From Bacteroidota bacterium (GTDB lineage: Bacteria; Bacteroidota; Bacteroidia; NS11-12g; UBA955), in the NCBI GenBank assembly GCA_005788145.1, contig SXYY01000168.1:1-27584 (forward strand): a stretch of 27,584 nt of DNA, given 5' to 3'. The notes under the pieces are model-generated. The model was not told where the DNA came from. It worked only from the letters and a program-made list of their open reading frames with translations, and made no database searches. Position numbers and translations under genes: made by a program. This document shows, piece after piece, positions 1 through 7,192 of this stretch. Each line of letters opens with the position of its first letter. The stretch's first letter is position 1.

Positions 1-1
1 A

Positions 2-1495
2 TCGCCCAACCCCCCTTTCGGTGGTTACGGCCCCAGCTTTACCAATCCCCGCACAGGCGAAATCCTCGGTGCCGACATCATGTTTGAATACGTGTTCCTC
101 ACCAACCGATTCCGTGCCCAAAAACTGTTCAAAACCGATGGTGGCGAAATCCTAACCCCTACCGAACTCATCGAAGCACTTCGCAACGAAGAATCTCACG
201 CCAATTTCCACGGCTTCCAAGGTTGCTACGCCGCCGATTGCATGCACAACGAACACATGTTTGCAAAATCACTGCTCAACGCCCAAAATGCCCCTGCCGC
301 TGAAAAATCGCGCCTGATCAACGAATCGATCTACTACCTCGTGTTGCACGAAATGGGACATACCCTCGGACTCATGCACAACATGAAAGCCTCTCAACTT
401 CATACACCCGCAGAATTGGCAGACCCCAGCCTCACCTACAAAACAGGCCTCATCGGCTCGGTAATGGACTACCCTGCCATCAACCTGCACAAAACCAAAA
501 CCAATGTGCAATACTGTCAGACCGAACCCGGTCCTTACGACCTTTGGGCCATCGAATACGGATACAGCCAGGCGTTGCAAGATCCCGCCGCAGAAGCCGC
601 ACGTTTGAAAGCCATCACCGAGCGGAGCATCGAACCCAAACTCACTTTTGGCAACGACGCCGACGATATGCGTTCGCCCGGAAAAGGCATCGACCCCCGT
701 GTGATGGTCAACGACTTGAGCTCAGACGCCGTAGGCTATGGCATCGACCGCATTGAAATGACGCAAGAGTTGATGAAAAACCTTAAAGCCACCCACACCG
801 AAGACGAAAGCAGCTACCAAGCAATGGTGGGCGCCTACAATTCGTTGAGTGGCGCATACAGCACCATGGTGGGCGTGATGAGTCGTTACGTTGGTGGTAT
901 CTACGTCAACCGTCCGATCCCCGGCCAAGCCAACGCACCATTCCCTTACGAACCGATTCCTTATTTCCAGCAAAAACGCGCGATGGAAGCCATCGTGAAA
1001 TACGCTTTCGCACCCAATGCGATGGAAGTTCCTAGCGATTTGATTCCCTTCTTGCAACAACAGCGCAGGGGATTTGGATTCTTCGGCAAAGAGGAAGACC
1101 CCAAATTGCACAACCGCGTGGCGCGCATGCAAGCCGAAGTATTGGCCCATTTATTGAACCCCAAGACCTTGTTGCGCATCAACGATACCCGCGAATACGG
1201 CAACCGCTACACCTTGTTGGAAATGATGACCGCCTTGAGCAATGGCATCTTCATGGAGGACCTCAAAGGCATGGTTAATACCCATCGCATGGTCCTGCAA
1301 GAGATGTACATGGAAAGCCTGCTGGCCGGTGCGTTGCAAAATGAGCGCAACCCTTACGATGCCGCTTCCAAAGCCGTAATGTACAGCGAAGTGCTACGCA
1401 TTCAGGAATTGCTGAAAGCCAACCCAGGCTCTGGCGAAACCAAAGCCCACCGCGCCTTGTTGTTGAAAGCCATCGAGAAGGCACAAAACAATTAA
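2..1495 (+). CDS. Zinc-dependent metalloprotease, DUF5117/DUF4953 type (C-terminal part, 5' truncated)
   Basis: The reading frame is open from base 2, so the gene starts before the window and about 497 C-terminal residues are visible. The first visible residues include the NPRTGEILGAD stretch typical of Bacteroidota DUF5117/DUF4953 metalloproteases. The zinc site HEMGH is at 347-361 and continues to LGLMHN, giving the HExxHxxGxxHN metzincin signature. A Met-turn (SVMDYPA) follows about 35 residues later, as metzincins require. Full-length family members are about 800-900 residues with an N-terminal signal peptide, so this is probably an exported protease acting in the periplasm or outside the cell. 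Its substrate is unknown. The first internal ATG is at 80, but codons upstream of it belong to the same protein. A strong terminator hairpin lies 30 bases after the stop codon. Confidence 0.93.
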   Translation, partial: SPNPPFGGYGPSFTNPRTGEILGADIMFEYVFLTNRFRAQKLFKTDGGEILTPTELIEALRNEESHANFHGFQGCYAADCMHNEHMFAKSLLNAQNAPAAEKSRLINESIYYLVLHEMGHTLGLMHNMKASQLHTPAELADPSLTYKTGLIGSVMDYPAINLHKTKTNVQYCQTEPGPYDLWAIEYGYSQALQDPAAEAARLKAITERSIEPKLTFGNDADDMRSPGKGIDPRVMVNDLSSDAVGYGIDRIEMTQELMKNLKATHTEDESSYQAMVGAYNSLSGAYSTMVGVMSRYVGGIYVNRPIPGQANAPFPYEPIPYFQQKRAMEAIVKYAFAPNAMEVPSDLIPFLQQQRRGFGFFGKEEDPKLHNRVARMQAEVLAHLLNPKTLLRINDTREYGNRYTLLEMMTALSNGIFMEDLKGMVNTHRMVLQEMYMESLLAGALQNERNPYDAASKAVMYSEVLRIQELLKANPGSGETKAHRALLLKAIEKAQNN

Positions 1496-1497
1496 AC

Positions 1498-1734
1498 ATG
1501 AAACCATTGAATTTCAATTCACTCAAAAAGGGCGCAATCATTTGCGCCCTTTTTTGCGCTAGCCCCAGCATTGCCCAATCGGTAGAACCCATCATGGGCG
1601 CCGAAATCAAAGCCGGCAAACTCAACGTCGCCGCGGAAGACCTTGGCATGCCAAGGTGGATTACCTTTGGTATCACGGTAACGCCGCCGCAGGCGGCGGC
1701 GACCCCTCGCGAAGTACAAATCATCTCAAAATAA
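1498..1734 (+). CDS. Small putative secreted protein (78 aa), doubtful
   Basis: I do not recognise this protein. The ATG is two bases after the metalloprotease stop. The first 27 residues read as a signal peptide: a basic start (NSLKKG), a hydrophobic core (AIICALFCA) and a cleavage-like SIAQS end. The mature part would be only about 50 residues, including LNVAAEDLGMPRW. Codon use after residue 28 looks like that of the neighbouring genes, which supports translation. Against it, codons 10-19 coincide with a 13-bp terminator hairpin (1525-1554), and two further palindromes lie in the ORF. It ends 5 bases before the DUF423 start, so it could be the first gene of a two-gene unit. It may be real, the remnant of a longer gene, or chance. 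Confidence 0.4.
   Translation: MKPLNFNSLKKGAIICALFCASPSIAQSVEPIMGAEIKAGKLNVAAEDLGMPRWITFGITVTPPQAAATPREVQIISK
1525..1554 (+). terminator. Rho-independent terminator of the metalloprotease gene
   Basis: A perfect 13-bp stem (1525-1537 with 1542-1554) has a GGGCGC core, a 4-base TCAT loop, an A-tract before it and a run of six T after it. This is the classical intrinsic terminator form and works in either direction. It lies 30 bases after the metalloprotease stop but inside the 78-codon ORF. Confidence 0.8.
1641..1656. repeat. 16-bp perfect palindrome
   Basis: CCTTGGCATGCCAAGG reads the same on both strands. It sits in the small ORF about 85 bases upstream of the DUF423 start. It could be a binding site for a dimeric regulator or a coding coincidence. 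Confidence 0.5.
1682..1701. repeat. GC-rich 9-bp inverted repeat
   Basis: Arms 1682-1690 and 1693-1701 are perfect reverse complements (CGCCGCCGC and GCGGCGGCG) separated by 2 bases. It lies about 40 bases before the DUF423 start codon and has no T-run after it. It could form a stable RNA hairpin in the leader of the downstream gene. Confidence 0.45.
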
Positions 1735-1739
1735 ACACC

Positions 1740-2114
1740 ATGAAAACACACCAACTCATTGGCCTCGGCTGTTTGATGATGGCCACATCCATTGCCCTCG
1801 GCGCCATGGGTGCTCACACCCTCGAAGATGCCATCTCCGCGCGTTATCTCGATGTTTGGAAAACTGCATCACTGTATTTTGCACTCAACGGACTTGGATT
1901 CATGTCCATCTCCGGCAGCGCACCCAGTACCAAAGGAATGTACATCAAAATCACCATCCTGGGCGCTTTCATCTTCAGCGTGTCCTTGTGGTTTTTGGCC
2001 CTTAACGAACTCATTTCGCCCGCATTGCGCAAACTCGGTGCCGTAACCCCCATTGGTGGGGTATTGATGATCATCGGGTGGACGTTAATCGGGGTACACC
2101 AATTGCGCAGGTAA
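1740..2114 (+). CDS. DUF423 family small membrane protein
   Basis: The 124-residue protein matches the size and pattern of DUF423 (YwdK/YgdD-like) integral membrane proteins. Visible marks are an N-terminal hydrophobic segment followed by GAMGAHTLED (family pattern GAFGAHGL) and then LDVWKTASLYFALNGLG, the second conserved block. About four membrane segments are expected, at roughly residues 5-25, 40-58, 66-86 and 98-118. The biochemical role of the family is not established. I chose ATG 1740 because it starts a clean hydrophobic N-terminus, while the frame upstream (from 1656) encodes a non-hydrophobic low-complexity stretch. A large bidirectional hairpin (2200-2242) lies after it. Confidence 0.85.
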   Translation: MKTHQLIGLGCLMMATSIALGAMGAHTLEDAISARYLDVWKTASLYFALNGLGFMSISGSAPSTKGMYIKITILGAFIFSVSLWFLALNELISPALRKLGAVTPIGGVLMIIGWTLIGVHQLRR

Positions 2115-2163
2115 TCACGCAACACAGCGTCCTCAGGATCAGCGTGTCGTCATAAATGCACGA

Positions 2164-2185
2164 TGGACGAAGCGTCGATCGTCCA
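2164..2185. repeat. Small inverted repeat in convergent intergenic region
   Basis: TGGACGA (2164-2170) and TCGTCCA (2179-2185) are perfect 7-bp arms around an 8-base loop. They lie just before the larger terminator hairpin. The function is unclear; it may assist termination or RNA stability. Confidence 0.4.
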
Positions 2186-2199
2186 ACAACGAGATTCCC

Positions 2200-2242
2200 A
2201 ACAACGGAAGAGGGCGGCCAATGGCCGCCCTCTTCCGTTGTT
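2200..2242. terminator. Bidirectional terminator, 20-bp perfect hairpin
   Basis: The arms 2200-2219 and 2223-2242 are perfectly complementary over 20 bp with a 3-base AAT loop and a GC-rich centre (GGGCGGCC). It lies between the convergent DUF423 (+) and FKBP-like (-) genes, where a shared terminator is expected. The flanking T-runs are weak, so the call rests on the stem and its position. Confidence 0.75.
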
Positions 2243-2265
2243 ATTACCATCCGAAATTCCGGAAA

Positions 2266-3015
2266 TTACTCACCCGCTGGTGGTGGAATATAATCCAAAG
2301 GAGGCTCATTGCTTGGCTTCTGACCAGGAACCACATTCAACAACTCAACCTCAATCACCGTCACACCATACATATCGTCGAAGCTACCCGCCATTCTCGC
2401 CAAACTTGGAAATTCTACATTCGAAACATACATCTCAAAAGATCCGCCCGATGCTGTCTTCTGGAATGATTCCTCCAAAGGAGCCAAATTCAACATGGTC
2501 AAATTACCGACAAACGGTTTCTTCTCTTTGCGATCATCCTTGAATACCTTGCCCTTCGCATTCTTGATCACGAAATAACAAGTGATGGTATCATACAAAC
2601 CTGGAATTGCACCATTGCCCTTTTTCAATTGCTTGTAGTAACCCTTGCTTGCCAACGGACTCACACCAGACTCTTTGCTCAATTTCGCCATGAAATCGTT
2701 GGTCTCTTTCTGCAAAACCTTGATTTTTTTGTCCTGAACGCCTTGAACATATCCCTGATACACTTTACCCATCGCATCTTGCTTGATCGCCAAGCCACTG
2801 TCTTTCGCCATTCCGTCTTTCACACCGCGAAGAAAACTGCCAAAGTCGATGCCATCGATACCCTGCTGCTTCATGCGCTGCGCAGTTTCGTAGCCGTAAA
2901 TGTAACTGAATGAATCTTCTGAAGTCTTCAATTCCTTGCTCGTGTCGATTGACTCGCCACACCCGGCCAACAAGCCCAAGGCCATCACCGGTAAGTATAT
3001 GATTTGCTTTTTCAT
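2266..3015 (-). CDS. FKBP-like (Mip/FklB-type) lipoprotein with degenerate isomerase domain
   Basis: The 249-residue protein begins with a lipoprotein signal (hydrophobic residues 5-16, lipobox LAGC with Cys19), so it is probably lipid-anchored in the envelope. Residues about 35-115 match the FKBP N-terminal dimerisation domain: SYIYGYETAQRMKQQG, then FLRGVKDGM. Residues about 135-235 follow the FKBP fold from the Tyr-Tyr-Lys strand to a final VTVIEVELLNV strand. The usual catalytic cues are changed: VFDsS is replaced by VFKDDR and the G-x-k-x-x-x-x-iP segment is not recognisable. Prolyl isomerase activity is therefore doubtful, and a chaperone-like role is more likely. ATG 3015 was chosen because it starts the lipoprotein signal. 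It lies 16 bases after the ABC-F stop, so the two are probably co-transcribed. Confidence 0.85.
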   Translation of the reverse strand: MKKQIIYLPVMALGLLAGCGESIDTSKELKTSEDSFSYIYGYETAQRMKQQGIDGIDFGSFLRGVKDGMAKDSGLAIKQDAMGKVYQGYVQGVQDKKIKVLQKETNDFMAKLSKESGVSPLASKGYYKQLKKGNGAIPGLYDTITCYFVIKNAKGKVFKDDRKEKKPFVGNLTMLNLAPLEESFQKTASGGSFEMYVSNVEFPSLARMAGSFDDMYGVTVIEVELLNVVPGQKPSNEPPLDYIPPPAGE

Positions 3016-3031
3016 TGTTTTCTGTTCGATT

Positions 3032-4651
3032 TTATGCGCCGTAAAGTTCTGCTTTTCTCTCTTTAATCTGAGCATCCTCGGCAAATTCTTCGTACGACAT
3101 GTACTTGTCGATGATGCCATTGGGTGTAATTTCAATGATGCGATTGGCGATCGAGTTGATAAACTCTTGGTCATGGGAATGGAACAACACCACCCCAGCA
3201 TAATCAACCAAGCCGTTGTTCAAGGCCTGAATGCTCTCCAAATCCAAGTGATTGGTGGGTTCATCCAACAACAACACATTGGGATTTTCCAACATCAACT
3301 TACTCAACATACAACGCACTTTCTCACCCCCACTCAACACCGTACACATCTTTTGGGTTTCTTCCCCGCTAAACAACATTCGTCCCAAGAATCCGCGCAC
3401 ATACGTTTCGTCTTTCTCCGTGGAATACTGACGCAACCAATCCACCAAGTTGATTTTCTCCGTGAAATAGTGTGCGTTTTCGTTTGGCAAATTGCTCATG
3501 GTCACGGTTACGCCCCAATTGAACTCCCCGCTTGCTGGCTTTACCTCACCCCACAACGTTTTGAAAAACTGATTCAACGCCAACGTGTTCCTTGAAATAA
3601 AGGCAATTTTATCGCCCTTGCTTACCGTGAAATTGATATTGCTAAACAACAAATCACCCGACTCTGCTTTGGCACTCAAATTCTCTACGGTCAAAATTTG
3701 ATCCCCCACATCGCGACCCTGTTTAACGATAATACCGGGATATTTCCGCGTGCTGGGCTGAATTTCTTCGATGTTCAATTTCTCCAACATCTTCTTGCGC
3801 GCAGTAGCCTGTTTGCTCTTGGCCACGTTGGCACTGAACCGAGCGATGAATTCCTGTAATTCCTTCTTTTTCTCCTCGGCCTTTTTGTTCTGATCCGAAC
3901 GCTGACGCAAGGCCAACTGAGAACTCTGATACCAGAAAGTATAGTTACCGCTGAAAATTTGAATCTTACCAAAATCAATGTCACATACGTGCGTACATAC
4001 ATTGTCCAGGAAGTGACGGTCATGACTCACAACCAACACGGTATTATCGAAGTTGGCCAAAAATTCTTCCAGCCATCGTATGGTGTCAACATCCAAATCG
4101 TTCGTCGGTTCGTCCATCAACAACACATCCGGATTTCCGAATAACGCCTGCGCCAACAGCACTCGCACCTTTTGGTTACCATTCAAGTCTTTCACCAAAT
4201 ACTCGTGATACTGCTCTGTAATTCCCAAGCTACTCAACAAAGTGGCGGCATCGCTCTCTGCGTTCCATCCGTCCATCTCTGCGAATTCGCCCTCCAATTC
4301 ACTCGCCCGCATGCCATCGTCCTCGGTAAAATCTTCTTTGGCGTACAAAGCATCCTTTTCCTCCATGATCGCCCACAACTTTTGGTGTCCGCGAATCACC
4401 GTTTGCAACACCGGATAATCGTCGAACGCAAAGTGGTTCTGAGACAAAACGGCCATACGCTTGCCGGGTTCGATGTCAACAGACCCCGTATTGGGCTCAA
4501 TTTCGCCCGATAGAATTTTCAAAAATGTAGATTTTCCAGCACCGTTGGCACCGATAATACCATAGCAATTGCCATTGGTAAATTTGAGGTTGACCTCCTC
4601 AAAAAGGACGCGTTTACCAAAACGCAAAGAAAGATTAGAAACTGATAGCAT
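3032..4651 (-). CDS. ABC-F family ATPase (YbiT/EttA-like translation factor), one canonical ATP site
   Basis: The 539-residue soluble protein has two fused ABC ATPase domains and no membrane segment, as in ABC-F proteins that act at the ribosome. Domain 1 has Walker A GANGAGKST (34-42), a divergent signature LNGNQ (156-160) and Walker B VLLMDE (176-181). A charged Lys/Glu-rich linker (about 255-300) corresponds to the P-site tRNA-interaction motif. Domain 2 has no Walker A lysine (GDKIAFISRNTLALN near 345-360), but has an intact LSGGEK signature and Walker B LLLDEP followed by TNHLD. The canonical site (Walker A1 with signature 2) is thus intact and the other site is doubly degenerate. It probably serves as a translation factor, but antibiotic-resistance ABC-F proteins share this architecture. 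A TAACTTTG promoter element lies 19 bases upstream. Confidence 0.92.
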   Translation of the reverse strand: MLSVSNLSLRFGKRVLFEEVNLKFTNGNCYGIIGANGAGKSTFLKILSGEIEPNTGSVDIEPGKRMAVLSQNHFAFDDYPVLQTVIRGHQKLWAIMEEKDALYAKEDFTEDDGMRASELEGEFAEMDGWNAESDAATLLSSLGITEQYHEYLVKDLNGNQKVRVLLAQALFGNPDVLLMDEPTNDLDVDTIRWLEEFLANFDNTVLVVSHDRHFLDNVCTHVCDIDFGKIQIFSGNYTFWYQSSQLALRQRSDQNKKAEEKKKELQEFIARFSANVAKSKQATARKKMLEKLNIEEIQPSTRKYPGIIVKQGRDVGDQILTVENLSAKAESGDLLFSNINFTVSKGDKIAFISRNTLALNQFFKTLWGEVKPASGEFNWGVTVTMSNLPNENAHYFTEKINLVDWLRQYSTEKDETYVRGFLGRMLFSGEETQKMCTVLSGGEKVRCMLSKLMLENPNVLLLDEPTNHLDLESIQALNNGLVDYAGVVLFHSHDQEFINSIANRIIEITPNGIIDKYMSYEEFAEDAQIKERKAELYGA

Positions 4652-4670
4652 GTCTGCGAAAAATGAGCCG

Positions 4671-4678
4671 CAAAGTTA
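4671..4678 (-). promoter_or_regulatory. Bacteroidota -7 promoter element (TAACTTTG) for the ABC-F gene
   Basis: On the minus strand the bases read TAACTTTG, a perfect fit to TAnnTTTG, 19 bases before the ABC-F start codon. No convincing TTTG is seen about 20 bases further upstream. Confidence 0.6.
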
Positions 4679-4706
4679 CGGCATATCAACGAATTTCGGG
4701 ACCCCC

Positions 4707-5477
4707 TTAGCTAAACATGGTGAAAGAACCCTCCATTTTCAGGTTCACAAACCCCAAACCGCCGTTTTCTACCAAATTGCGGTTGAATACATAGTACCGC
4801 GCTGGCTTGTTACTCACCCCGTGTTGCTTCTCCGGCAAGGCTGTAATCACCCCTGAATTGAGCATTTTCCTTCTAAAATTGCGCTTGTCCAAATCGCGCT
4901 CCAAAATGGTCTCGTACAAGGTCTGCAAATCGCTCATGGTGAACTTTTCTGGCAATAATTCAAAAGCGATGGGCTGGATTTGTACCTTTTCACGCAACGC
5001 CATCAATGCCCCCTCTGAAATATCGTTGTGGTCAAAACCCAATTCCGGAACTTCCGAAATAGGCAACCATACGGCCTCCTTGCTAAAACTACCCGGCTCA
5101 ATCTGTACTTTGTTGCTATCAATCAAAGCCATGTAAGCCACAGTAATTACCCGTGCATCTGGATCTTGCCTCACCCCCTGCAACCATGCCCTATCTTTTG
5201 CCTTGGTGATGCGCATCGGATCGCCAAAAGCCTGAAATTGCTGCAGGAAAATGCCCGATAGCCCTGTTAATTCTTTCAACACGCGCGCCGCCGCCTCATC
5301 CAAATTTTCGTTGTCGCGCACCAAATCCCCCGGCAATGCGTAATAACTGTCGTCCAGTTCGGTCAATGAATTGGGCACAGTGCGCTTTATCAATAGCAAG
5401 CGCAAGGTCTCTTTGCTGAAACCAAAAATGACACAATCAACCGATACGTGGGGGTTTAAGGATGGACTAACCGACAT
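4707..5477 (-). CDS. Nudix-related transcriptional regulator, NrtR/AraR-like, divergent from the maltose phosphorylase operon
   Basis: The N-terminal part (about 10-165) is a Nudix fold: VDCVIFGF strand, LLLIKR strand, then a Nudix-box-like segment with ALPGDL and RVLKELTGL. In the REUXEEXGU core the catalytic Glu positions are replaced (R-V-L-K-E-L-T-G-L), so hydrolysis is unlikely and ligand sensing is expected. The C-terminal part (about 170-245) is the winged helix typical of NrtR-type regulators: FTMSDLQTLYE, then KRNFRRKML. Compared with the second copy at 26628 it has an insertion of about 14 residues. ATG 5477 is preferred over 5510 because the putative promoter at 5498-5529 would start transcription downstream of 5510. 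Divergent position suggests control of the sugar operon at 5594-9505 and of itself. The effector is unknown. Confidence 0.85.
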   Translation of the reverse strand: MSVSPSLNPHVSVDCVIFGFSKETLRLLLIKRTVPNSLTELDDSYYALPGDLVRDNENLDEAAARVLKELTGLSGIFLQQFQAFGDPMRITKAKDRAWLQGVRQDPDARVITVAYMALIDSNKVQIEPGSFSKEAVWLPISEVPELGFDHNDISEGALMALREKVQIQPIAFELLPEKFTMSDLQTLYETILERDLDKRNFRRKMLNSGVITALPEKQHGVSNKPARYYVFNRNLVENGGLGFVNLKMEGSFTMFS

Positions 5478-5497
5478 TCTACAAAGGGTATCGTCGG

Positions 5498-5529
5498 CAA
5501 AATAACCCAATTAAACAATAATAAACAAA
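5498..5529 (-). promoter_or_regulatory. Putative promoter of the Nudix regulator
   Basis: On the minus strand TTTG (5526-5529) is followed after exactly 20 bases by TTATTTTG (5498-5505), close to the Bacteroidota TTTG-N19/20-TAnnTTTG pattern. Transcription would start near 5490, giving a leader of roughly a dozen bases to ATG 5477. Confidence 0.45.
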
Positions 5530-5564
5530 CATTGTTTTTTAAGTGTGTAATTGACACTAAGTGT
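5513..5564. promoter_or_regulatory. Putative operator region in the divergent intergenic space
   Basis: Several symmetric elements crowd here. AAACAAT (5513-5519) pairs with ATTGTTT (5531-5537). AAACAA-ACA-TTGTTT spans 5523-5537. AGTGT (5542-5546) and ACACT (5554-5558) form a further inverted repeat, and AAGTGT occurs directly repeated at 5541 and 5559. They overlap both putative promoters, as expected for binding sites of the adjacent regulator. Confidence 0.45.
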
Positions 5565-5579
5565 TTTTTTATTATCTTG
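5551..5579 (+). promoter_or_regulatory. Putative promoter of the sugar kinase/GH65 operon
   Basis: TTG (5551-5553) and TATCTTG (5573-5579) are separated by 19 bases, resembling the Bacteroidota housekeeping promoter. Transcription would begin near 5586, only about 8 bases before ATG 5594. The -33 part lies within the AGTGT...ACACT repeat, so a bound repressor would block it. Confidence 0.45.
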
Positions 5580-5593
5580 CACCCACTTTAGTT

Positions 5594-6451
5594 ATGATCT
5601 TAGTAGCAGATAGCGGTAGCACCAAGTGCGATTGGGTATTCACAGACGGCGATTCTCAGCGTCTTTCATTCCATACAATGGGTTTCAATCCTTTCTTTCA
5701 CCCCACCGAGTTGATCGAAAGTGAGATCAGAAAAAATACGGAACTCTGCGCGGTAGCACCGATGGTAGAGCATGTGTTTTTCTATGGCGCAGGTGCAAGT
5801 CACCCCGCCAGAAACATCATCTTAGAAAATGCGCTGCGCGCGGTTTTCACAAAAGCCAAAGTGGTGGTTGATCATGACCTAACCGGTGCCGTCTATGCCA
5901 CTTGCGGAGATGCTCCCGGGATCTCTTGCATACTGGGTACTGGCTCAAACAGCTGCTATTTCGATGGCAAAGAAATCCATGAGGAAGTGCCTGCGCTAGG
6001 CTATGTGCTGGGCGATGAAGCGGGTGGAACCTTTTATGGCAAAGATTTGCTTCGCATGTTCCTTTACCACGAGCTACCCGAGAAAATCCACAATGGCCTT
6101 GTCGAGCGATTCAACCTCACCAAAGAGAGCATTTTTGAAGCGGTTTACAACAAACCCAATCCCAATGTTTACCTCGCCTCTTTCATGCGTTTCCTCAGCG
6201 ATAACCGCGATGAAAAATGGGTGCGCGACTTTATCTATAATGGCTTCAGCAAGTTCATCAACATCCACATTTGGAAGTATGAGAATCACAAAGAAGTACC
6301 CGTACACTTCGTGGGTTCCGTGGCCTACCACTTCAGCGATTTGTTGAAAGAAGCCTGCAAAATTCATCGCCTCAATGTTGGTGTTATCACCAGCGAACCT
6401 GTAGTAAACTTGGTTGAATACCACCTGAGAAAACTGCAAGTGTCGGCATGA
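5594..6451 (+). CDS. BadF/BadG/BcrA/BcrD-type sugar kinase (N-acetylglucosamine kinase-like)
   Basis: The 285-residue protein is an ASKHA-fold kinase of the BadF/GlcNAc-kinase family. Phosphate-1 motif ADSGSTKCDW is at residues 5-14, phosphate-2 ILGTGSNSC near 118-126, then LGDEAGGTFYGK, and the adenosine motif HFVGSVAYHF in the C-terminal third. Bacteroidota homologues are usually annotated as N-acetylglucosamine kinases. Here the operon encodes beta-phosphoglucomutase and maltose phosphorylase, so free glucose is the obvious in-pathway substrate. That is inference. ATG 5594 was chosen because it begins the phosphate-1 strand; the frame upstream from GTG 5561 covers the promoter region. The stop overlaps the next start as ATGA, suggesting translational coupling. 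Confidence 0.85.
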   Translation: MILVADSGSTKCDWVFTDGDSQRLSFHTMGFNPFFHPTELIESEIRKNTELCAVAPMVEHVFFYGAGASHPARNIILENALRAVFTKAKVVVDHDLTGAVYATCGDAPGISCILGTGSNSCYFDGKEIHEEVPALGYVLGDEAGGTFYGKDLLRMFLYHELPEKIHNGLVERFNLTKESIFEAVYNKPNPNVYLASFMRFLSDNRDEKWVRDFIYNGFSKFINIHIWKYENHKEVPVHFVGSVAYHFSDLLKEACKIHRLNVGVITSEPVVNLVEYHLRKLQVSA

Positions 6452-7089
6452 AATCCGCCATCATCCTCGATCTCGACGGGGTAATCTGCGATACAGCCCA
6501 CTTTCATTTTTTGGCTTGGCATCGATTGGCGGCGGAATACGGCTACGAACTAACGCATGCAGACAACGAGCAACTCAAAGGGGTAAGTCGGGCCGATTCC
6601 CTTACCTTCATCTTGGGTCTTGCCAACAAAACACTGAGTCCTGAACAATTTCAAGAAGACCTGCATCGCAAAAACGAATGGTACTTGGAGTTGGTGAAAG
6701 ACATGGGACCGCTCGAAGTGCTTCCAGGAGTGCCTTCATTTTTTGCGGAAGTTGCTGCACGCAAAATCCCGCTGGCTTTGGGATCGGCGAGCAAAAATGC
6801 CAACATGGTGCTCACCCGCGTTGGATTGATTCATGCTTTCAATGCGATTGTGGACGCCTCTCAGGTCACCCATGGCAAACCGCATCCAGAAACATTCTTA
6901 AAAGCAGCAGATTTGTTGGGTATCGCCCCAGAAAAATGCCTCGTTTTTGAAGACAGTGCCGCCGGTGTTCAAGCGGCGATCGCGGGAGGAATGAACGCCA
7001 TTGGTATCGGCACCCCCGAAGATTTGCCCGGAGCCATTGTGCACCTGCGCAACCTCGGCGAATTCGATTTTAGTAAATATCCCCTGTAG
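6448..7089 (+). CDS. pgmB: Beta-phosphoglucomutase (HAD superfamily)
   Basis: The 213-residue protein has the HAD motif I DLDGVICDT with Asp8 and Asp10, the same positions as the nucleophile and acid/base of characterised beta-phosphoglucomutases. The substrate-loop segment KGVSRADSL follows in the cap domain (about 15-85). Motif II is the Ser in LGSASKN, motif III the Lys of HGKPHPETF, and motif IV FEDSAAGVQAA. The enzyme interconverts beta-D-glucose-1-phosphate and glucose-6-phosphate in the cytoplasm. It overlaps the kinase gene by 4 bases and precedes the GH65 phosphorylase, whose product is its substrate; this pairing is a well-known functional link. The length is normal for the family. 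Confidence 0.92.
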   Translation: MKSAIILDLDGVICDTAHFHFLAWHRLAAEYGYELTHADNEQLKGVSRADSLTFILGLANKTLSPEQFQEDLHRKNEWYLELVKDMGPLEVLPGVPSFFAEVAARKIPLALGSASKNANMVLTRVGLIHAFNAIVDASQVTHGKPHPETFLKAADLLGIAPEKCLVFEDSAAGVQAAIAGGMNAIGIGTPEDLPGAIVHLRNLGEFDFSKYPL

Positions 7090-7192
7090 TTTTTACCATT
7101 TTTCTCACCCAATACCTTGAAGAGAAACCCCTTATTCACCAGCAAATCAATACCTTCACAACCGAAATAAAGAAGGACAAAACATACCTACC

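Noticed and set aside
1656..1739. Upstream extension of the DUF423 frame
   Set aside because: The extra 28 codons encode a Gly/Ala/Arg stretch from palindromic DNA and do not match the family N-terminus.
2163..2543. Plus-strand open frame (126 codons) over the terminator hairpin and FKBP-like 3' end
   Set aside because: It runs through a 20-bp perfect terminator stem and antisense to a supported gene; the product is Pro/His/Ser-rich and unlike a protein.
2936..3595. Plus-strand open frame (219 codons) over the ABC-F 3' end
   Set aside because: It covers conserved Walker B and signature codons of the ABC-F protein read on the wrong strand.
7111..7156. Direct repeat AATACCTT at 7111 and 7149 before the GH65 gene
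   Set aside because: It is only 8 bases, occurs twice and shows no symmetry; it could be chance.
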